The notes beneath the pieces were generated by a model that was given only the letters and a program-made list of their open reading frames with translations, was not told where the DNA came from and made no database searches. Positions 42,634 through 52,204 of a stretch of DNA of 61,198 nt are shown in pieces (position 1 is the first letter of the stretch; each line of letters begins with the position of its first letter). The stretch is from Actinophytocola sp. (GTDB lineage Bacteria > Actinomycetota > Actinomycetes > Mycobacteriales > Pseudonocardiaceae): assembly GCA_009379975.1 (NCBI GenBank), contig WHSS01000007.1, positions 1 through 61,198 of the forward strand, read 5' to 3'. Both the position numbers and the translations under genes were made by a program.

Positions 42634-44271
42634 TCAATCCTTCGGATCGGAGAGCTGCGCACGCAGCAGTTTCCCGGTCGGGTTGCGCGGCAATTCGTCG
42701 AGGAACTCCACCTCGCGCGGCGTCTTGTAACGGGCGAGGTTCGACTTCACATACGCCTTGAGCTCCTCGGCATCGGTCGTCGCCCCGGACGCCAGCACCA
42801 CGAAGGCCTTCAACCGCTGGCCGAACTCCTCGTCCGGCACCCCGATCACCGCCGCCTCCAGCACGTCCTCGCGGTCGGAGAGCAGGTTCTCCACCTCGAG
42901 CGGGTACACGTTCTCGCCACCGGAGACGATCATGTCGTCGTCCCGGCCATCGACGAAGAGCAGGCCGTTTTCGTCGAAGTGGCCGACGTCGCCGCTGGAG
43001 AGCAGCCCGTCGATGACTTCCTTGTTCCTGCCGTCGGTGTAGCCCTGAAACGCCAGCCCGCTGCCGACGAAGATCCGGCCGATCTCTCCGGGCTCGGTGA
43101 CCTGCTGTCCGTCGGCGTCGAACAGCTTCACCGTGCAGCCGACCGGTGGTTTGCCCGCGGTGTTCGGCGCGATACGCAGGTCCTCCGGCATAGCGACCGT
43201 GGCGACGGCGACCTCGGTCGAGCCGTAGAGGTTGTAGAGCACGTCACCGAAGATGTCCATCGAGCGGGTCACCACGTCCGGCGGGATCGCGGAGCCTGCC
43301 GCGAAAATGATGCGCAGCGACGACGTGTCGTACTTGTCGAGGATCTCCGGCCCGAGGTCGATGATCCGCTGCAACATGGTCGGCACCACGACCAGCACGT
43401 TGCAGCGATGCTCCGCGACACCCCGCAACGTCTGCTCCGGATGGAACCTGCGGTTCATCACGACCTTGTTGCCGAGCGCGAAGGCGAGCAGGGCCTGGGC
43501 CAAGCCGGTGCCGTGGAAGATGGGAGCGGCCATGAACGTGACTTCGCCGGCCGTCAGCGGGATGCGGTCGAGCAACTGGGCGGTCGACAGTGGCGAGGTC
43601 TTCTCCCGGGGCGCACCCTTCGGCGTGCCCGTGGTGCCGCTGGTCAGCAGGATGAAGCTGCCCGGCCTGTCGGGTGTCGGAACCGGTCGATCGTCGGTAG
43701 CGGCCACCAGCTCCTCGAGCACCGGGACGGACTCATCCGCCCGTTCGCCACCGGGCTCGACCCAGGCCAGGTAGCGCTCGACCCGCGGGCCGATGGCGTC
43801 GAGCAGTCCGGCGAACTCCTCGTCGTAGACCAGGTGCGTGACGCCCTCTCGCTGCGTGACGTCGGCCAGCTGCGGCTTCCCGAAACCGGTGTTGAGCAGC
43901 AGCAACTTCGCGCCGACCTTGCCCGATGCCGCCATCGTGGTGATCAGGCCGCGGTGGTCACGGCACAGTGCGGCGATCACCGTGCCGGAGCGGACTCCGC
44001 GTTGCGACCAAGCCCGCGCCAGCGCGTTGGAGCGCTGCTCCAACTGCTGGTAGGTGAGTTCGCCGAGCTCATCGGCAAGGGCGACGGCACCGGGGTCCTT
44101 CTTCGCGCCGATCGCCAGCACGCCGGCAAAGGGGCCGTACTTGTGCACGGCCAGCAGCGACCTGATCCCCTCGTCCGGCCTGCCGGCCAGCCCCGCGCGC
44201 CGCATCACCGCCACGCTCTTCGCGGTGACGGTGACCTTGGAGACGACATTCTTCGCATGGGACAGCAGCAT
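42634..44271 (-). CDS. Acyl-CoA synthetase (AMP-forming, FadD-like)
   Basis: A 545-residue adenylate-forming enzyme that activates a carboxylic acid with ATP and CoA. The core motif ILLTSGTTGTPKGAPR, YGSTEVAVATV, SGDVGHFDENG, the hinge GRDDDMIVSGGENVYP and the C-terminal Lys motif NPTGKLLR are intact. The N-terminal 40 residues are basic and hydrophobic. The ATG at 44271 was chosen, but the upstream GGAG is almost adjacent to it, so the start is uncertain. It resembles medium/long-chain FadD proteins. Confidence 0.92.
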   Translation of the reverse strand: MLLSHAKNVVSKVTVTAKSVAVMRRAGLAGRPDEGIRSLLAVHKYGPFAGVLAIGAKKDPGAVALADELGELTYQQLEQRSNALARAWSQRGVRSGTVIAALCRDHRGLITTMAASGKVGAKLLLLNTGFGKPQLADVTQREGVTHLVYDEEFAGLLDAIGPRVERYLAWVEPGGERADESVPVLEELVAATDDRPVPTPDRPGSFILLTSGTTGTPKGAPREKTSPLSTAQLLDRIPLTAGEVTFMAAPIFHGTGLAQALLAFALGNKVVMNRRFHPEQTLRGVAEHRCNVLVVVPTMLQRIIDLGPEILDKYDTSSLRIIFAAGSAIPPDVVTRSMDIFGDVLYNLYGSTEVAVATVAMPEDLRIAPNTAGKPPVGCTVKLFDADGQQVTEPGEIGRIFVGSGLAFQGYTDGRNKEVIDGLLSSGDVGHFDENGLLFVDGRDDDMIVSGGENVYPLEVENLLSDREDVLEAAVIGVPDEEFGQRLKAFVVLASGATTDAEELKAYVKSNLARYKTPREVEFLDELPRNPTGKLLRAQLSDPKD

Positions 44272-44362
44272 CTCCGCCGCACCTCCGCTGCTACCGCTGA
44301 GTAGGGCACTCTGACGATAACGACTCCACGCGGTTGCGGCTACGTGACCACCGCCATCACCG

Positions 44363-44465
44363 TCGTGCGTGAAAGTCCTTGCCCCCGCACACCTGATCAC
44401 TCACGACCCCGGCACGTTGGGTCGTGAGTGATCAAGCGTGCCCATGCAAGGTGTTTCACGCACGA
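44363..44465. repeat. Palindromic repeat family B, full copy 2
   Basis: The outer arms are TCGTGCGTGAAA (44363-44374) and TTTCACGCACGA (44454-44465), here a perfect match. The inner arms TGATCACTCACGACCC pair perfectly over 16 bp (44394-44409 with 44419-44434) about the same centre. It lies 30 bp past the hrpA stop codon and could end that transcript. Its sequence and layout match 29592-29693. Confidence 0.8.
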
Positions 44466-44495
44466 GCGAAGCCGGGGGCCGGCACATTTCGCAGC

Positions 44496-47400
44496 TCACT
44501 GCTCCCCGGCGGCCACCTCGTCCAGCTCCCGCAGCACGCGCTTCTCGGAGATCGGGTAGGCGGTGCCGAGGGTTTGCGCGAACATGCTCACCCGGAGCTC
44601 CTCGATCATCCAGCGGATCTCGCTCAGCCGGGCGCCGGGATCGTGCCCGCCGGGCACCTCGGCCAGCAGTGCCCGGTACTCCTCGGTCAGCGCGGCGATG
44701 GTGCGCATGCGCTGGGTGTCCCGGTCGAGGTCCCGCGGCAGCTTCTCCAGCCGCCGCTCGATGGCCCGCAGGTAGCGGGCCAGGTCCGGCAGCCGCGCCC
44801 ACCCGGCATCGGTGATGAATCCGTCGTAGACCAGCGCCCGCAGCTGCTCGGCCGTGTCCTGCAGGGCAGGCGCGAAGCCGGGGCCGTCGGTGCGCTGGTG
44901 CATCGCCTCCGCCGCACGCCACGCGCCGAGTACCGTTCGGACGCGCTGCATGGTGTCGAGCACCATCGGCACGAGTCCGGCACGCACCGCGTCGACCAGC
45001 CGCGCGAAGCCGCCAGCATCCCAAGCGGGCCCACCGGCGTCGGCGATCAACTTGTCCGCGGCGCAGGCCACGCAGTCGTCGAGCAAACCGGAGACGCCGC
45101 CGTGCGGGTTCTGCGCCAGTTCGAGCTTCGCGGCGATGGACAGCTCGCGCCGCAAGGCCTTCCGTGGCGAGCCGACATTGAGCAGCACCAGCTTGCGGGT
45201 GCCTTCCCACATGGCCCGCCGCTGCTCGGCTTCGGTGGCGAACACCCGGACGTCGACCGAGTCACCCGCGTCGGCCAGGGCCGGATAGCCCCTGACCGGC
45301 TTCCCTTGTGCGGCCTCGCCCTCGAAGGCCGATGGCAGCTCGCCGATGGTCCACTCCCGCAGGCCCGCCCGCTCGACTCCCGCCGCGGCGCGGGAAAGCT
45401 CGCTGCGCAGGTCTGGGGCGAGCTGCCGCTTGAGCGCTTCGAGGTCTTTGCTCTCGCCCAGCCGCTTCCCGTCCTCGTCGACGACCCGGAAGGTGATCCG
45501 GAGGTGATCGGGCACCTTGTCGAGGTCCCAGGCGCCCGGCGGCACGTCCACGCCGCGCGTGGTGTACAGCTCCCGCTCCATGGCTACCGGCATGGGCTCG
45601 GGAGACGGCGTCAGCCGAACCAGCACCGCCCTCGCGGTGTCGGGCGCGGGCACGAGTTCGCGCCGCACCGGCTTGGGCAGTGACTTGATCAGCGCGGTCA
45701 CCAGCTCCTCGCGCAAGCCCGGTACCTGCCAGTCGAAACCCGCCTCGCTGACCTGGTTCAGCACGGAAAGCGGGATGTGCACGGTCACACCGTCGGCCGC
45801 CGCTGTCTCGCCTGGCTGCGATGCACCCGGTTCGAACTGGTAAGTCAGCGGCAGCTCGATGTCGCCTTGCCGCCACCGACCCGGGTAGTCGGCCTCGTTG
45901 ACCTCGTCGACGCCTTCGTTGATCAGCATCGCGGTGGAGAAGTCGAGCAGCTCGGGCTGATCACGCCGCACGCGCTTCCACCACGAGTCGAAATGCCGCA
46001 CGGAGACGACCTCGGCACCGATACGCTGGTCGTAGAACTCGAAGAGGGTCTCGTCGTCGACCAGGATGTCGCGGCGGCGTGCCCGGTGTTCGAGCTCCTC
46101 GACCTCAGCGAGCAGCTTCCGGTTGGCGTGGAAGAACCGATGGTTGGTGTGCCAATCGCCCTCGACGAGGGCGTGCCGGATGAAAAGCTCCCGGCACAGC
46201 TCCTGCTCGATCTTGCTGTAGTTGACCTTGCGGCTCGCCACGATCGGCACGCCGTAGAGCGTCACCTTCTCGTAGGCCATAACCGCGCCTTGCTTACGCT
46301 CCCAGTGCGGCTCGGAGTAGTTCCGCTTGAGGAGGTGACCCGCGAGCTTTTCCACCCAGTCCGGCTCGATGCGCGCGACCACCCGCCCCCACAGCCGGGA
46401 GGTCTCGACCAGTTCGGCGGCCATGATCCACTGGGGTGTCTTGCGAAACAGCGCCGAGCCGGGGAACACCGAAAACCGGGCTCCCCGCGCGCCGAGAAAG
46501 TCACGCTGTATTTTTCCCGCCCCCCTCTCCGAGGGCCCACCCCCCGTTCGGTCAGCATCTTTGAGCCCGATGTGCGAGAGCATGCCCGCGAGCAGGCTCT
46601 GGTGGATGCGGTGATAGTCGGCGCCCGCGAAGTCCGCGGTGCCGGACGATCGCTGGCCGTCGGTGATGCCCGCCGACTTCGACGTTTCGCGCAACTGGTT
46701 GTAGACGTCTTGCCATTCCCGCACGCGCAGGAAGTTGAGGAACTCCGCCTTACACATCCGGCGGAAACGGCTCGACGAGAGCTCCCGTTGCCGCTGCCGC
46801 AGGTACTCCCACAGGTTGAGGAAGGCGAGGAAGTCCGAGTTCGGGTCGGCGAACCGGTTGTGCTGGGTGTCGGCGGCCTTCTGCTGCTCGGCCGGCCGCT
46901 CCCGCGGGTCCTGAATGGACAACGCGGCAGCGATGACCACGACCTCGCGCAGGCATCCGTTGCGTTCGGCCTCGACGACCATGCGCGCCATCCTCGGGTC
47001 GACCGGTAGCTGCGCCAGCGTCCGCCCGATGGAGGTCAGGCGATACGACGACTGCTGTTTAGCGCCCGCGTTGCCGGCCGGTTCGAGCGCGCCGAGCTCG
47101 CGCAGCAGGTTCACGCCGTCGGCGATCTGGCGCCGGTCGGGTGGCTCGAGGAACGGGAAGTCCGCCATGTCACCTAGATCGGAGGCCGTCATCTGCAGGA
47201 TCACCGATGCCAGGTTCGTTCGCAGGATCTCCGGGTCGGTGAACTCCGGCCGGGACTCGAAGTCCTGTTCGGAGTACAGCCGGATGCAGATACCGTCGGA
47301 GACCCGGCCGCAGCGGCCCTTGCGCTGGTTGGCCGAGGCCTGCGAGATCGGTTCGATTGGCAGCCGCTGCACCTTGAGGCGGTGGCTGTAGCGGGAGATG

Positions 47401-48548
47401 CGGGCGGCGCCGGGGTCGATGACGTACTTGATGCCCGGCACCGTCAGCGACGTCTCAGCGACATTGGTGGCGAGCACGATCCGGCGGCCGCGATGCGCCT
47501 GGAACACCCGGTGTTGCTCGGCAGAGGACAGCCGCGCATACAGCGGCAGGATTTCGGTGTCGCGAATGTCCATTGCGGACAGCGCGTCGGCGGCGTCCCG
47601 GATTTCCCGTTCCCCGGAAAGGAAAACCAGGATGTCGCCACTAGTTTCCCCGCCCAACTCGACGACCGCATCGCAGATCGCCTGCACCTGGTCGCGTTCC
47701 TGCGTGCCGAAAGCTTCCGCGGTGTCCCCGGTGCCGTCGGTGTCGGCTACCAGCGGGCGGTAACGCACCTCGACCGGGAAAGTACGGCCGGACACCTCGA
47801 CGATCGGCGCGTCATCGAAGTGTCGCGCGAACCGCTCCGGGTCGATCGTCGCCGATGTGATGATCACCTTGAGGTCGGGCCTGCGGGGGAGCAGCCGCTT
47901 GACGTAGCCGAGCAGGAAGTCGATGTTGAGGCTGCGCTCATGGGCCTCGTCGATGATCAGCGTGTCGTAGGCCCGCAGCAGCCGGTCGTGCTGGATCTCG
48001 GCGAGCAGGATGCCGTCGGTCATCACCTTGATCAGCGTGTCGTAGGCGACCCGCTCGGTAAACCGCACTTTCCAGCCAACCGCCGCGCCGAGCTCGGTGT
48101 CCAGTTCGCTCGCGATGCGTTCGGCCACCGTGCGTGCTGCGATCCGGCGGGGCTGGGTGTGGCCGATCATGCCCCGCACTCCCCTGCCCAGTTCGAGGCA
48201 GATCTTCGGCAGCTGCGTCGTCTTGCCCGAGCCGGTCTCCCCCGCCACGATCACCACCTGGTTCTCGCGGATGACCGCGGCGATGTCCTCGGCGCGCTGA
48301 CTCACCGGCAACTGCGCCGGGTAGCGCACCTCGGGCACCGACTCGCGCCGGCTCGCCACCCGGCGTTCGGCCGCGTCGACATCGGCCGCGATGGTGCGCA
48401 GCGCGGCCTCGCGCGCTGGTTCGTCCCGGAGCTTCCGGGTGCCGTCGAGCCTGCGTCGCAACCGGTGCCGGTCGCGAAGCATCAACTCGCCGAGCCGCTG
48501 CCGGAGGTCGCGGGCGTCAACGGAGGTGGCTGATCGTGGTGTGGACAT
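44496..48548 (-). CDS. hrpA: ATP-dependent RNA helicase HrpA
   Basis: A 1350-residue DEAH-box helicase. Motif I is GETGSGKTTQLPK, motif II IIDEAHERS, motif III ITSATID and motif VI QRKGRCGRVSDG. These are followed by the winged-helix/ratchet part and the long C-terminal DUF3418-type region typical of HrpA. The ATG at 48548 fits the usual N-terminus; longer frames are shadow sequence. HrpA rescues stalled ribosomes in E. coli. A short G/C-rich loop (GGGPSERGAG, around 46520-46555) interrupts a conserved region but keeps the frame. Confidence 0.95.
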   Translation of the reverse strand: MSTPRSATSVDARDLRQRLGELMLRDRHRLRRRLDGTRKLRDEPAREAALRTIAADVDAAERRVASRRESVPEVRYPAQLPVSQRAEDIAAVIRENQVVIVAGETGSGKTTQLPKICLELGRGVRGMIGHTQPRRIAARTVAERIASELDTELGAAVGWKVRFTERVAYDTLIKVMTDGILLAEIQHDRLLRAYDTLIIDEAHERSLNIDFLLGYVKRLLPRRPDLKVIITSATIDPERFARHFDDAPIVEVSGRTFPVEVRYRPLVADTDGTGDTAEAFGTQERDQVQAICDAVVELGGETSGDILVFLSGEREIRDAADALSAMDIRDTEILPLYARLSSAEQHRVFQAHRGRRIVLATNVAETSLTVPGIKYVIDPGAARISRYSHRLKVQRLPIEPISQASANQRKGRCGRVSDGICIRLYSEQDFESRPEFTDPEILRTNLASVILQMTASDLGDMADFPFLEPPDRRQIADGVNLLRELGALEPAGNAGAKQQSSYRLTSIGRTLAQLPVDPRMARMVVEAERNGCLREVVVIAAALSIQDPRERPAEQQKAADTQHNRFADPNSDFLAFLNLWEYLRQRQRELSSSRFRRMCKAEFLNFLRVREWQDVYNQLRETSKSAGITDGQRSSGTADFAGADYHRIHQSLLAGMLSHIGLKDADRTGGGPSERGAGKIQRDFLGARGARFSVFPGSALFRKTPQWIMAAELVETSRLWGRVVARIEPDWVEKLAGHLLKRNYSEPHWERKQGAVMAYEKVTLYGVPIVASRKVNYSKIEQELCRELFIRHALVEGDWHTNHRFFHANRKLLAEVEELEHRARRRDILVDDETLFEFYDQRIGAEVVSVRHFDSWWKRVRRDQPELLDFSTAMLINEGVDEVNEADYPGRWRQGDIELPLTYQFEPGASQPGETAAADGVTVHIPLSVLNQVSEAGFDWQVPGLREELVTALIKSLPKPVRRELVPAPDTARAVLVRLTPSPEPMPVAMERELYTTRGVDVPPGAWDLDKVPDHLRITFRVVDEDGKRLGESKDLEALKRQLAPDLRSELSRAAAGVERAGLREWTIGELPSAFEGEAAQGKPVRGYPALADAGDSVDVRVFATEAEQRRAMWEGTRKLVLLNVGSPRKALRRELSIAAKLELAQNPHGGVSGLLDDCVACAADKLIADAGGPAWDAGGFARLVDAVRAGLVPMVLDTMQRVRTVLGAWRAAEAMHQRTDGPGFAPALQDTAEQLRALVYDGFITDAGWARLPDLARYLRAIERRLEKLPRDLDRDTQRMRTIAALTEEYRALLAEVPGGHDPGARLSEIRWMIEELRVSMFAQTLGTAYPISEKRVLRELDEVAAGEQ

Positions 48549-48581
48549 ACGAGTGACCAGAGTATCGGCGACAATAGCCAT

Positions 48582-48953
48582 GTGTATCGGGTGCTGGCTG
48601 ACGCCACGATGGTGCTGCACTTCGCGTTCCTCGCCTACGTGGTCACCGGCGGGTTCATCGCCTGGCGGTGGCCCCGCACGATCGTCGCGCACTTCGCCGC
48701 GGTCGTGTGGGGAGCGCTCATCGTGGCGTTCGAACTGAACTGCCCGTTGACCGGGCCGGAGGACTATTTCCGTAAGCGGGCGGGCGGGGAAGGCCTGCCC
48801 GGCGGGTTCATAGACACCTACCTCACCGGGGTGATCTACCCGGCGGAACACGTCGACCTGGTCCGGCTGCTCGTGGCGATCGTGGTCCTGGTGTCGTGGG
48901 TCGGCCTTGGCATCCGGCTCCGCACCGGGTCCTCTCGCGCGAAATCCCGGTGA
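48582..48953 (+). CDS. DUF2784 family membrane protein
   Basis: A 123-residue protein with three hydrophobic helices. The pattern MVLHFAFLAYVVTGGFIAWRW, ELNCPLTGPEDYFR and the GFIDTYLTGVIYPA segment identify DUF2784, a family of unknown function. It starts at a GTG 33 bp from the divergent hrpA start and ends 7 bp from the convergent MarR gene. Confidence 0.88.
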   Translation: MYRVLADATMVLHFAFLAYVVTGGFIAWRWPRTIVAHFAAVVWGALIVAFELNCPLTGPEDYFRKRAGGEGLPGGFIDTYLTGVIYPAEHVDLVRLLVAIVVLVSWVGLGIRLRTGSSRAKSR

Positions 48954-48960
48954 CGGCCGC

Positions 48961-49413
48961 TCAGTCGGGGAGATCGGCCTGCCCGGCCCGCAGCTTCTCG
49001 CACAATCGCCGCAGCTCATGGAGCTCGTCGGTGGTGAGCGCGCCGCCGACATAGCGGGTGATCGCAACGGCGTGCTCGCGGCCGACCCGGCGCTGCACCT
49101 CGGCGCCGTGCTCGGTCATCACCACGAGCGTGCCCCGGCCGTCCACCGGATCCCGCTCGCGGCGCACCAGCCCGGCAGCGACCATCCGGGCGATGAGCCT
49201 GCTCAGGCTGGGCTGCGACAGCAGGATGTGCTCATTGAGCTCGTGCAACCGGAGCCGATTTCCCGGGAAGAGGCGCAGGTTGTAGAGCACGTCGTACTCG
49301 CCAAGCGAGATCTCGGCACCCTTGAAGTTCCGCTTGAACCGGCGCAGCAGGGCTACTTGCACGCGGAACAGTGCCTCCCAGGCTTCCACGGCGGACAGAC
49401 TCGGGCCGTTCAC
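48961..49413 (-). CDS. MarR-family transcriptional regulator
   Basis: A 150-residue winged-helix regulator. ISLGEYDVLYNLRLFPGNRL, LHELNEHILLSQPSLSRLIARM and the wing RERDPVDGRGTLVVMTEHG are typical. The GTG at 49413 is preceded by GGAGG with eight-base spacing; an earlier TTG was rejected. The target genes are not evident; the hydrolase gene at 49473 is on the same strand, upstream of it. Confidence 0.92.
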   Translation of the reverse strand: MNGPSLSAVEAWEALFRVQVALLRRFKRNFKGAEISLGEYDVLYNLRLFPGNRLRLHELNEHILLSQPSLSRLIARMVAAGLVRRERDPVDGRGTLVVMTEHGAEVQRRVGREHAVAITRYVGGALTTDELHELRRLCEKLRAGQADLPD

Positions 49414-49472
49414 GTGGTGTGCCTCCAATCAGCCGGAGGAGATACTCCCACGCCCACGAGGTTCCGGCCGTA

Positions 49473-50324
49473 CTAATCGAGCAAATCGCGAAGAGCGGCA
49501 GCAAACCGGCAGGGATCCTCGGTCTGCGGGAAATGACCGAGCTCTTCGAAGGTGATCACCTCGGCGGCCGGGCGCAGCTCTCGCAGCCCGTCCAGCACGG
49601 CGACGGTGGCGACTGGATCCCGCTCACCCCAGAGGAGGCCGAGGGTGCCGGGCCAGTCACGCACGGCGCCATGCCATCGGGGCGCCTGTTCTACCCGTTC
49701 GTGCGGGTAGGCGGTCAGCTTGTGCAGTTGCCGATGCCCGTCGCCTGCGGCAAGTAGCTCCCAGTGCCGATCGGCGTCCTCCCGGGACAGCGGATGCGCG
49801 TCGCTGAACACCGCGGCGAGCTGGCGGGTGAAAATCGGACGGCTGGACAGCGCGGACACCACCGGCCCGAACCGGGAGCGGAGCAGCTTCTGTATCGGGC
49901 GCAAACTCGCCCGTTCGAGCAGCACGCTGCCGTTGCACAGCACCACCCGGCCGAGGCCGAAGCTCAGCTTCTTCTCCTGATCGCGCGCCATCAGCTCGGT
50001 CGCCACAGACGTGCCCATGTCGTGCGCGAGGACGTCCACCGAGCCGGCAGCGCCGGCTTTCGCGAGCACCTCCTCGACGACGTCGGCGTGCTCGAAGAGG
50101 CGGTATTCGTGGCCTTTCGGTTTGTCGGAGAACCCGAAACCGAGGAAGTCGAGAGTCAGCAGCGGCAAGATCGGCCGCCAGTCGTAGGAGCTCGTGGGAT
50201 AGCCGTGCAGGAGCAGCAGGCCGGGTTCGCCCTCACCCTGCCGGTGGACATGCACGGTGCCGAACCGCGTCTCGATGTCCTCGCCCTCAGCGCGCCACTC
50301 CCGCAGCACAGGATCCTGGCTCAT
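49473..50324 (-). CDS. Alpha/beta hydrolase with Asp nucleophile
   Basis: A 283-residue alpha/beta hydrolase with the oxyanion region LLLHGYPTSSYDW, a nucleophile elbow VLAHDMGTSVA in which the nucleophile is Asp, and the terminal His in EELGHFPQTE. An Asp nucleophile points to epoxide hydrolase or haloalkane dehalogenase chemistry rather than an esterase. It overlaps the upstream reductase gene (ATGA), so the two probably act in one pathway. Confidence 0.9.
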   Translation of the reverse strand: MSQDPVLREWRAEGEDIETRFGTVHVHRQGEGEPGLLLLHGYPTSSYDWRPILPLLTLDFLGFGFSDKPKGHEYRLFEHADVVEEVLAKAGAAGSVDVLAHDMGTSVATELMARDQEKKLSFGLGRVVLCNGSVLLERASLRPIQKLLRSRFGPVVSALSSRPIFTRQLAAVFSDAHPLSREDADRHWELLAAGDGHRQLHKLTAYPHERVEQAPRWHGAVRDWPGTLGLLWGERDPVATVAVLDGLRELRPAAEVITFEELGHFPQTEDPCRFAAALRDLLD

Positions 50325-51547
50325 TCGGTCACCAACGAGTCGAGGTCGGCTTCACGCAACTGCTCGGCGGTGACGGCTGCCCGGGAATCGACCAGTGCGG
50401 CCAGGGCCTCGCCGTCGTCCCAGAGGTTGACGTTCATCGCCGCGGTGACCTGCCCCCGTCGCAGCCAGAACGCGATGAACTCGCGGCAGGCGAGCTCGCC
50501 GCGGACGACTAGCTCGTCGTTGTCAGGATCGGCCAGCCCCCGATACTCGCAGCCGAGGTCGTACTGATCGGTGAAGAAGTACGGAGACGCGAGATACGGC
50601 TGATGCTCACCGATCATGTTGCCCGCGACATGCGCGCCTTGCGCCTTGGCGTTGGCCCAGTGCTCTATCCGTACCCGCCTGCCGTAGCGGGGGTGGAAGT
50701 GCGCGGCGATGTCCCCCGCCGCATAGACGTCGGGCGCTGCCGTGCGCAAGCCTGCGTCGACGTCGACCGCGCCGTCGTCGGCCACCTCGATACCGGTGCC
50801 GCGGGTCAGTTCGGACCTCGGTTCCGCCCCGGCGGCGACGAGCACCAGGTCGCCGTCGACCTGGGTCCCGTCGGCCAGTTCGACGCCGGTCACGCCGTCA
50901 TCGCCGAGGAAGGCGGTGACGCCGGTGCCGAGCCGCCACTCGACGCCGTGCTGGGTGTGCAGGTCACGGAACATTGCCGCGATCTCGTCGCCGAGGGTCA
51001 CGGCGAGCGGCAACGGCTGCGGATCGATCACGGTGACGTCGGCGCCGTGGGTGCGGGCTGCCGCTGCCGCCTCGCACCCGATCCAGCCCGCACCGACGAT
51101 AACCACGTGATGCGCGGTCTCCATCGCGGCGCGTAGCTCGAGCGACTGGTCGAAGGTGCGCAGCGTGTGAATGCCGGGCAGGTCCGCCCCGGGGACGTCG
51201 AGCGTGCGGGGCCGGGCCCCGATGGCCAGCAGCAACCGGTCGAATCGATGCTCGCCGCCACCGGCGTCGGTGACGATGCGGGAGCCGAGCTCGACCTTGC
51301 TCACCCGCACGCCGCGGCGCAGGTCGATACCGTTCTTGACGTAGAAGGTCTCCTCCCGTACCCAGTCCGGCTCCTCGGCGTCACCGAGCAGCACGCTCTT
51401 GGACAGGGCGGGCAGTTCATACGGCCGGTGCTGCTCCTCGCCGAGCAGCAGCACCTCGCCGTCGAACCCCTGATCCCGCAGGGAAGCGGCGGCCGTCGCT
51501 CCGGCGAGCCCAGCGCCGATGATCACGATCTGGTGGGGCGCGGGCAT
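50321..51547 (-). CDS. FAD-dependent ferredoxin/rubredoxin reductase-like protein
   Basis: A 408-residue pyridine-nucleotide disulfide oxidoreductase fold. The FAD motif IGAGLAGATAAASLRDQ, the NAD(P)H motif VGAGWIGCEAAAAAR, VYAAGDIA and a C-terminal reductase domain (VRIEHWANAKAQGAHVAGNM) are present, as in BenD/CamA-type ferredoxin reductases. GGAGG is six bases before the ATG at 51547. It usually delivers electrons to a P450 or oxygenase, none of which is adjacent. It is co-translated with the Asp-nucleophile hydrolase. Confidence 0.9.
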   Translation of the reverse strand: MPAPHQIVIIGAGLAGATAAASLRDQGFDGEVLLLGEEQHRPYELPALSKSVLLGDAEEPDWVREETFYVKNGIDLRRGVRVSKVELGSRIVTDAGGGEHRFDRLLLAIGARPRTLDVPGADLPGIHTLRTFDQSLELRAAMETAHHVVIVGAGWIGCEAAAAARTHGADVTVIDPQPLPLAVTLGDEIAAMFRDLHTQHGVEWRLGTGVTAFLGDDGVTGVELADGTQVDGDLVLVAAGAEPRSELTRGTGIEVADDGAVDVDAGLRTAAPDVYAAGDIAAHFHPRYGRRVRIEHWANAKAQGAHVAGNMIGEHQPYLASPYFFTDQYDLGCEYRGLADPDNDELVVRGELACREFIAFWLRRGQVTAAMNVNLWDDGEALAALVDSRAAVTAEQLREADLDSLVTE

Positions 51548-51758
51548 GATCGACCTCCGAGGATGAGCGGCTTCGTGGCCAGCACGGTACCGCGCGCCGA
51601 CACCTGCGTCAGCGACGACATCCACGGCGGTAAGGGATCGATATTGGGCATTTTCGCCGATGTCGCGTCACCCGCGCGGGGTAACCACGTTCCCCATCAG
51701 GAGCCTTTTCACCGGCCGGTATTCGAGCACGATTGACCAACAGAGGGTAGGGATTCGC

Positions 51759-51980
51759 ATGCCGCTTGCCCACGAATGGACGATCTCCTGTCGAGACCTG
51801 GCGGGACGTCGCAGAACTGTCACGGTGATGGCCGGCGGCGGCAAGGTGATGCTGGTGGCGCCGCCTGGTGAGACCGCGGTCCTCGCCCCGCTCGACGTCG
51901 GCAGGCTTCGTGCCGCATTGCGCGACGCCATCGTCAGCGCCGAAGATCCCACACTGCTCAACGGCACCCAGAAGTCGTAG
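51759..51980 (+). CDS. Small protein of unknown function
   Basis: A 73-residue protein (MPLAHEWTISCRDLAGRR at the start) with strand-like hydrophobic segments (VTVMAGGGKVMLVAPPGETA) and a C-terminal helix (VGRLRAALRDAIVSA). No family was recognised. AGGGTAGGG is seven bases before the ATG, and codon bias fits. Its last 23 bp overlap the opposite-strand gene below. Confidence 0.5.
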   Translation: MPLAHEWTISCRDLAGRRRTVTVMAGGGKVMLVAPPGETAVLAPLDVGRLRAALRDAIVSAEDPTLLNGTQKS

Positions 51981-52170
51981 GACGTCCCCGGCTTTGCTCG
52001 GGCACGCCCGGCTCGCGCTTCGATGGTTCGATGCCATGGGTGATCGAGCTCCAGGCGTCGATGCCGTATGCCACATCGCGCAGCCACCGCCTGAGCACCT
52101 TGCCCGCCGCACTCGCCGAGCTTCGTAGCCATTCGCCCCAAGTCGTCTGGTTCTTCGTTGTTGTCGTCAT
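51958..52170 (-). CDS. Small basic protein of unknown function (tentative)
   Basis: A possible 70-residue protein starting with ATG at 52170 (MTTTTKNQTTWGEWLRSSAS), with a Trp-rich amphipathic helix and a basic tail. The ribosome site is weak (GAGA). It converges on and overlaps the small gene at 51759-51980. It may be real, because the N-terminal region is composition-typical of small actinobacterial proteins, but evidence is thin. Confidence 0.35.
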   Translation of the reverse strand: MTTTTKNQTTWGEWLRSSASAAGKVLRRWLRDVAYGIDAWSSITHGIEPSKREPGVPEQSRGRPTTSGCR

Positions 52171-52204
52171 ATCTCGATTTTCGGTCAATGCCACGTTCCG
52201 CGAC

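Noticed and set aside
46500..46560. Frameshift in hrpA at a C/G-rich run
   Set aside because: The reading frame continues through it and conserved HrpA sequence follows (GARGARFSVFPGSALF), so it is only a variable loop.
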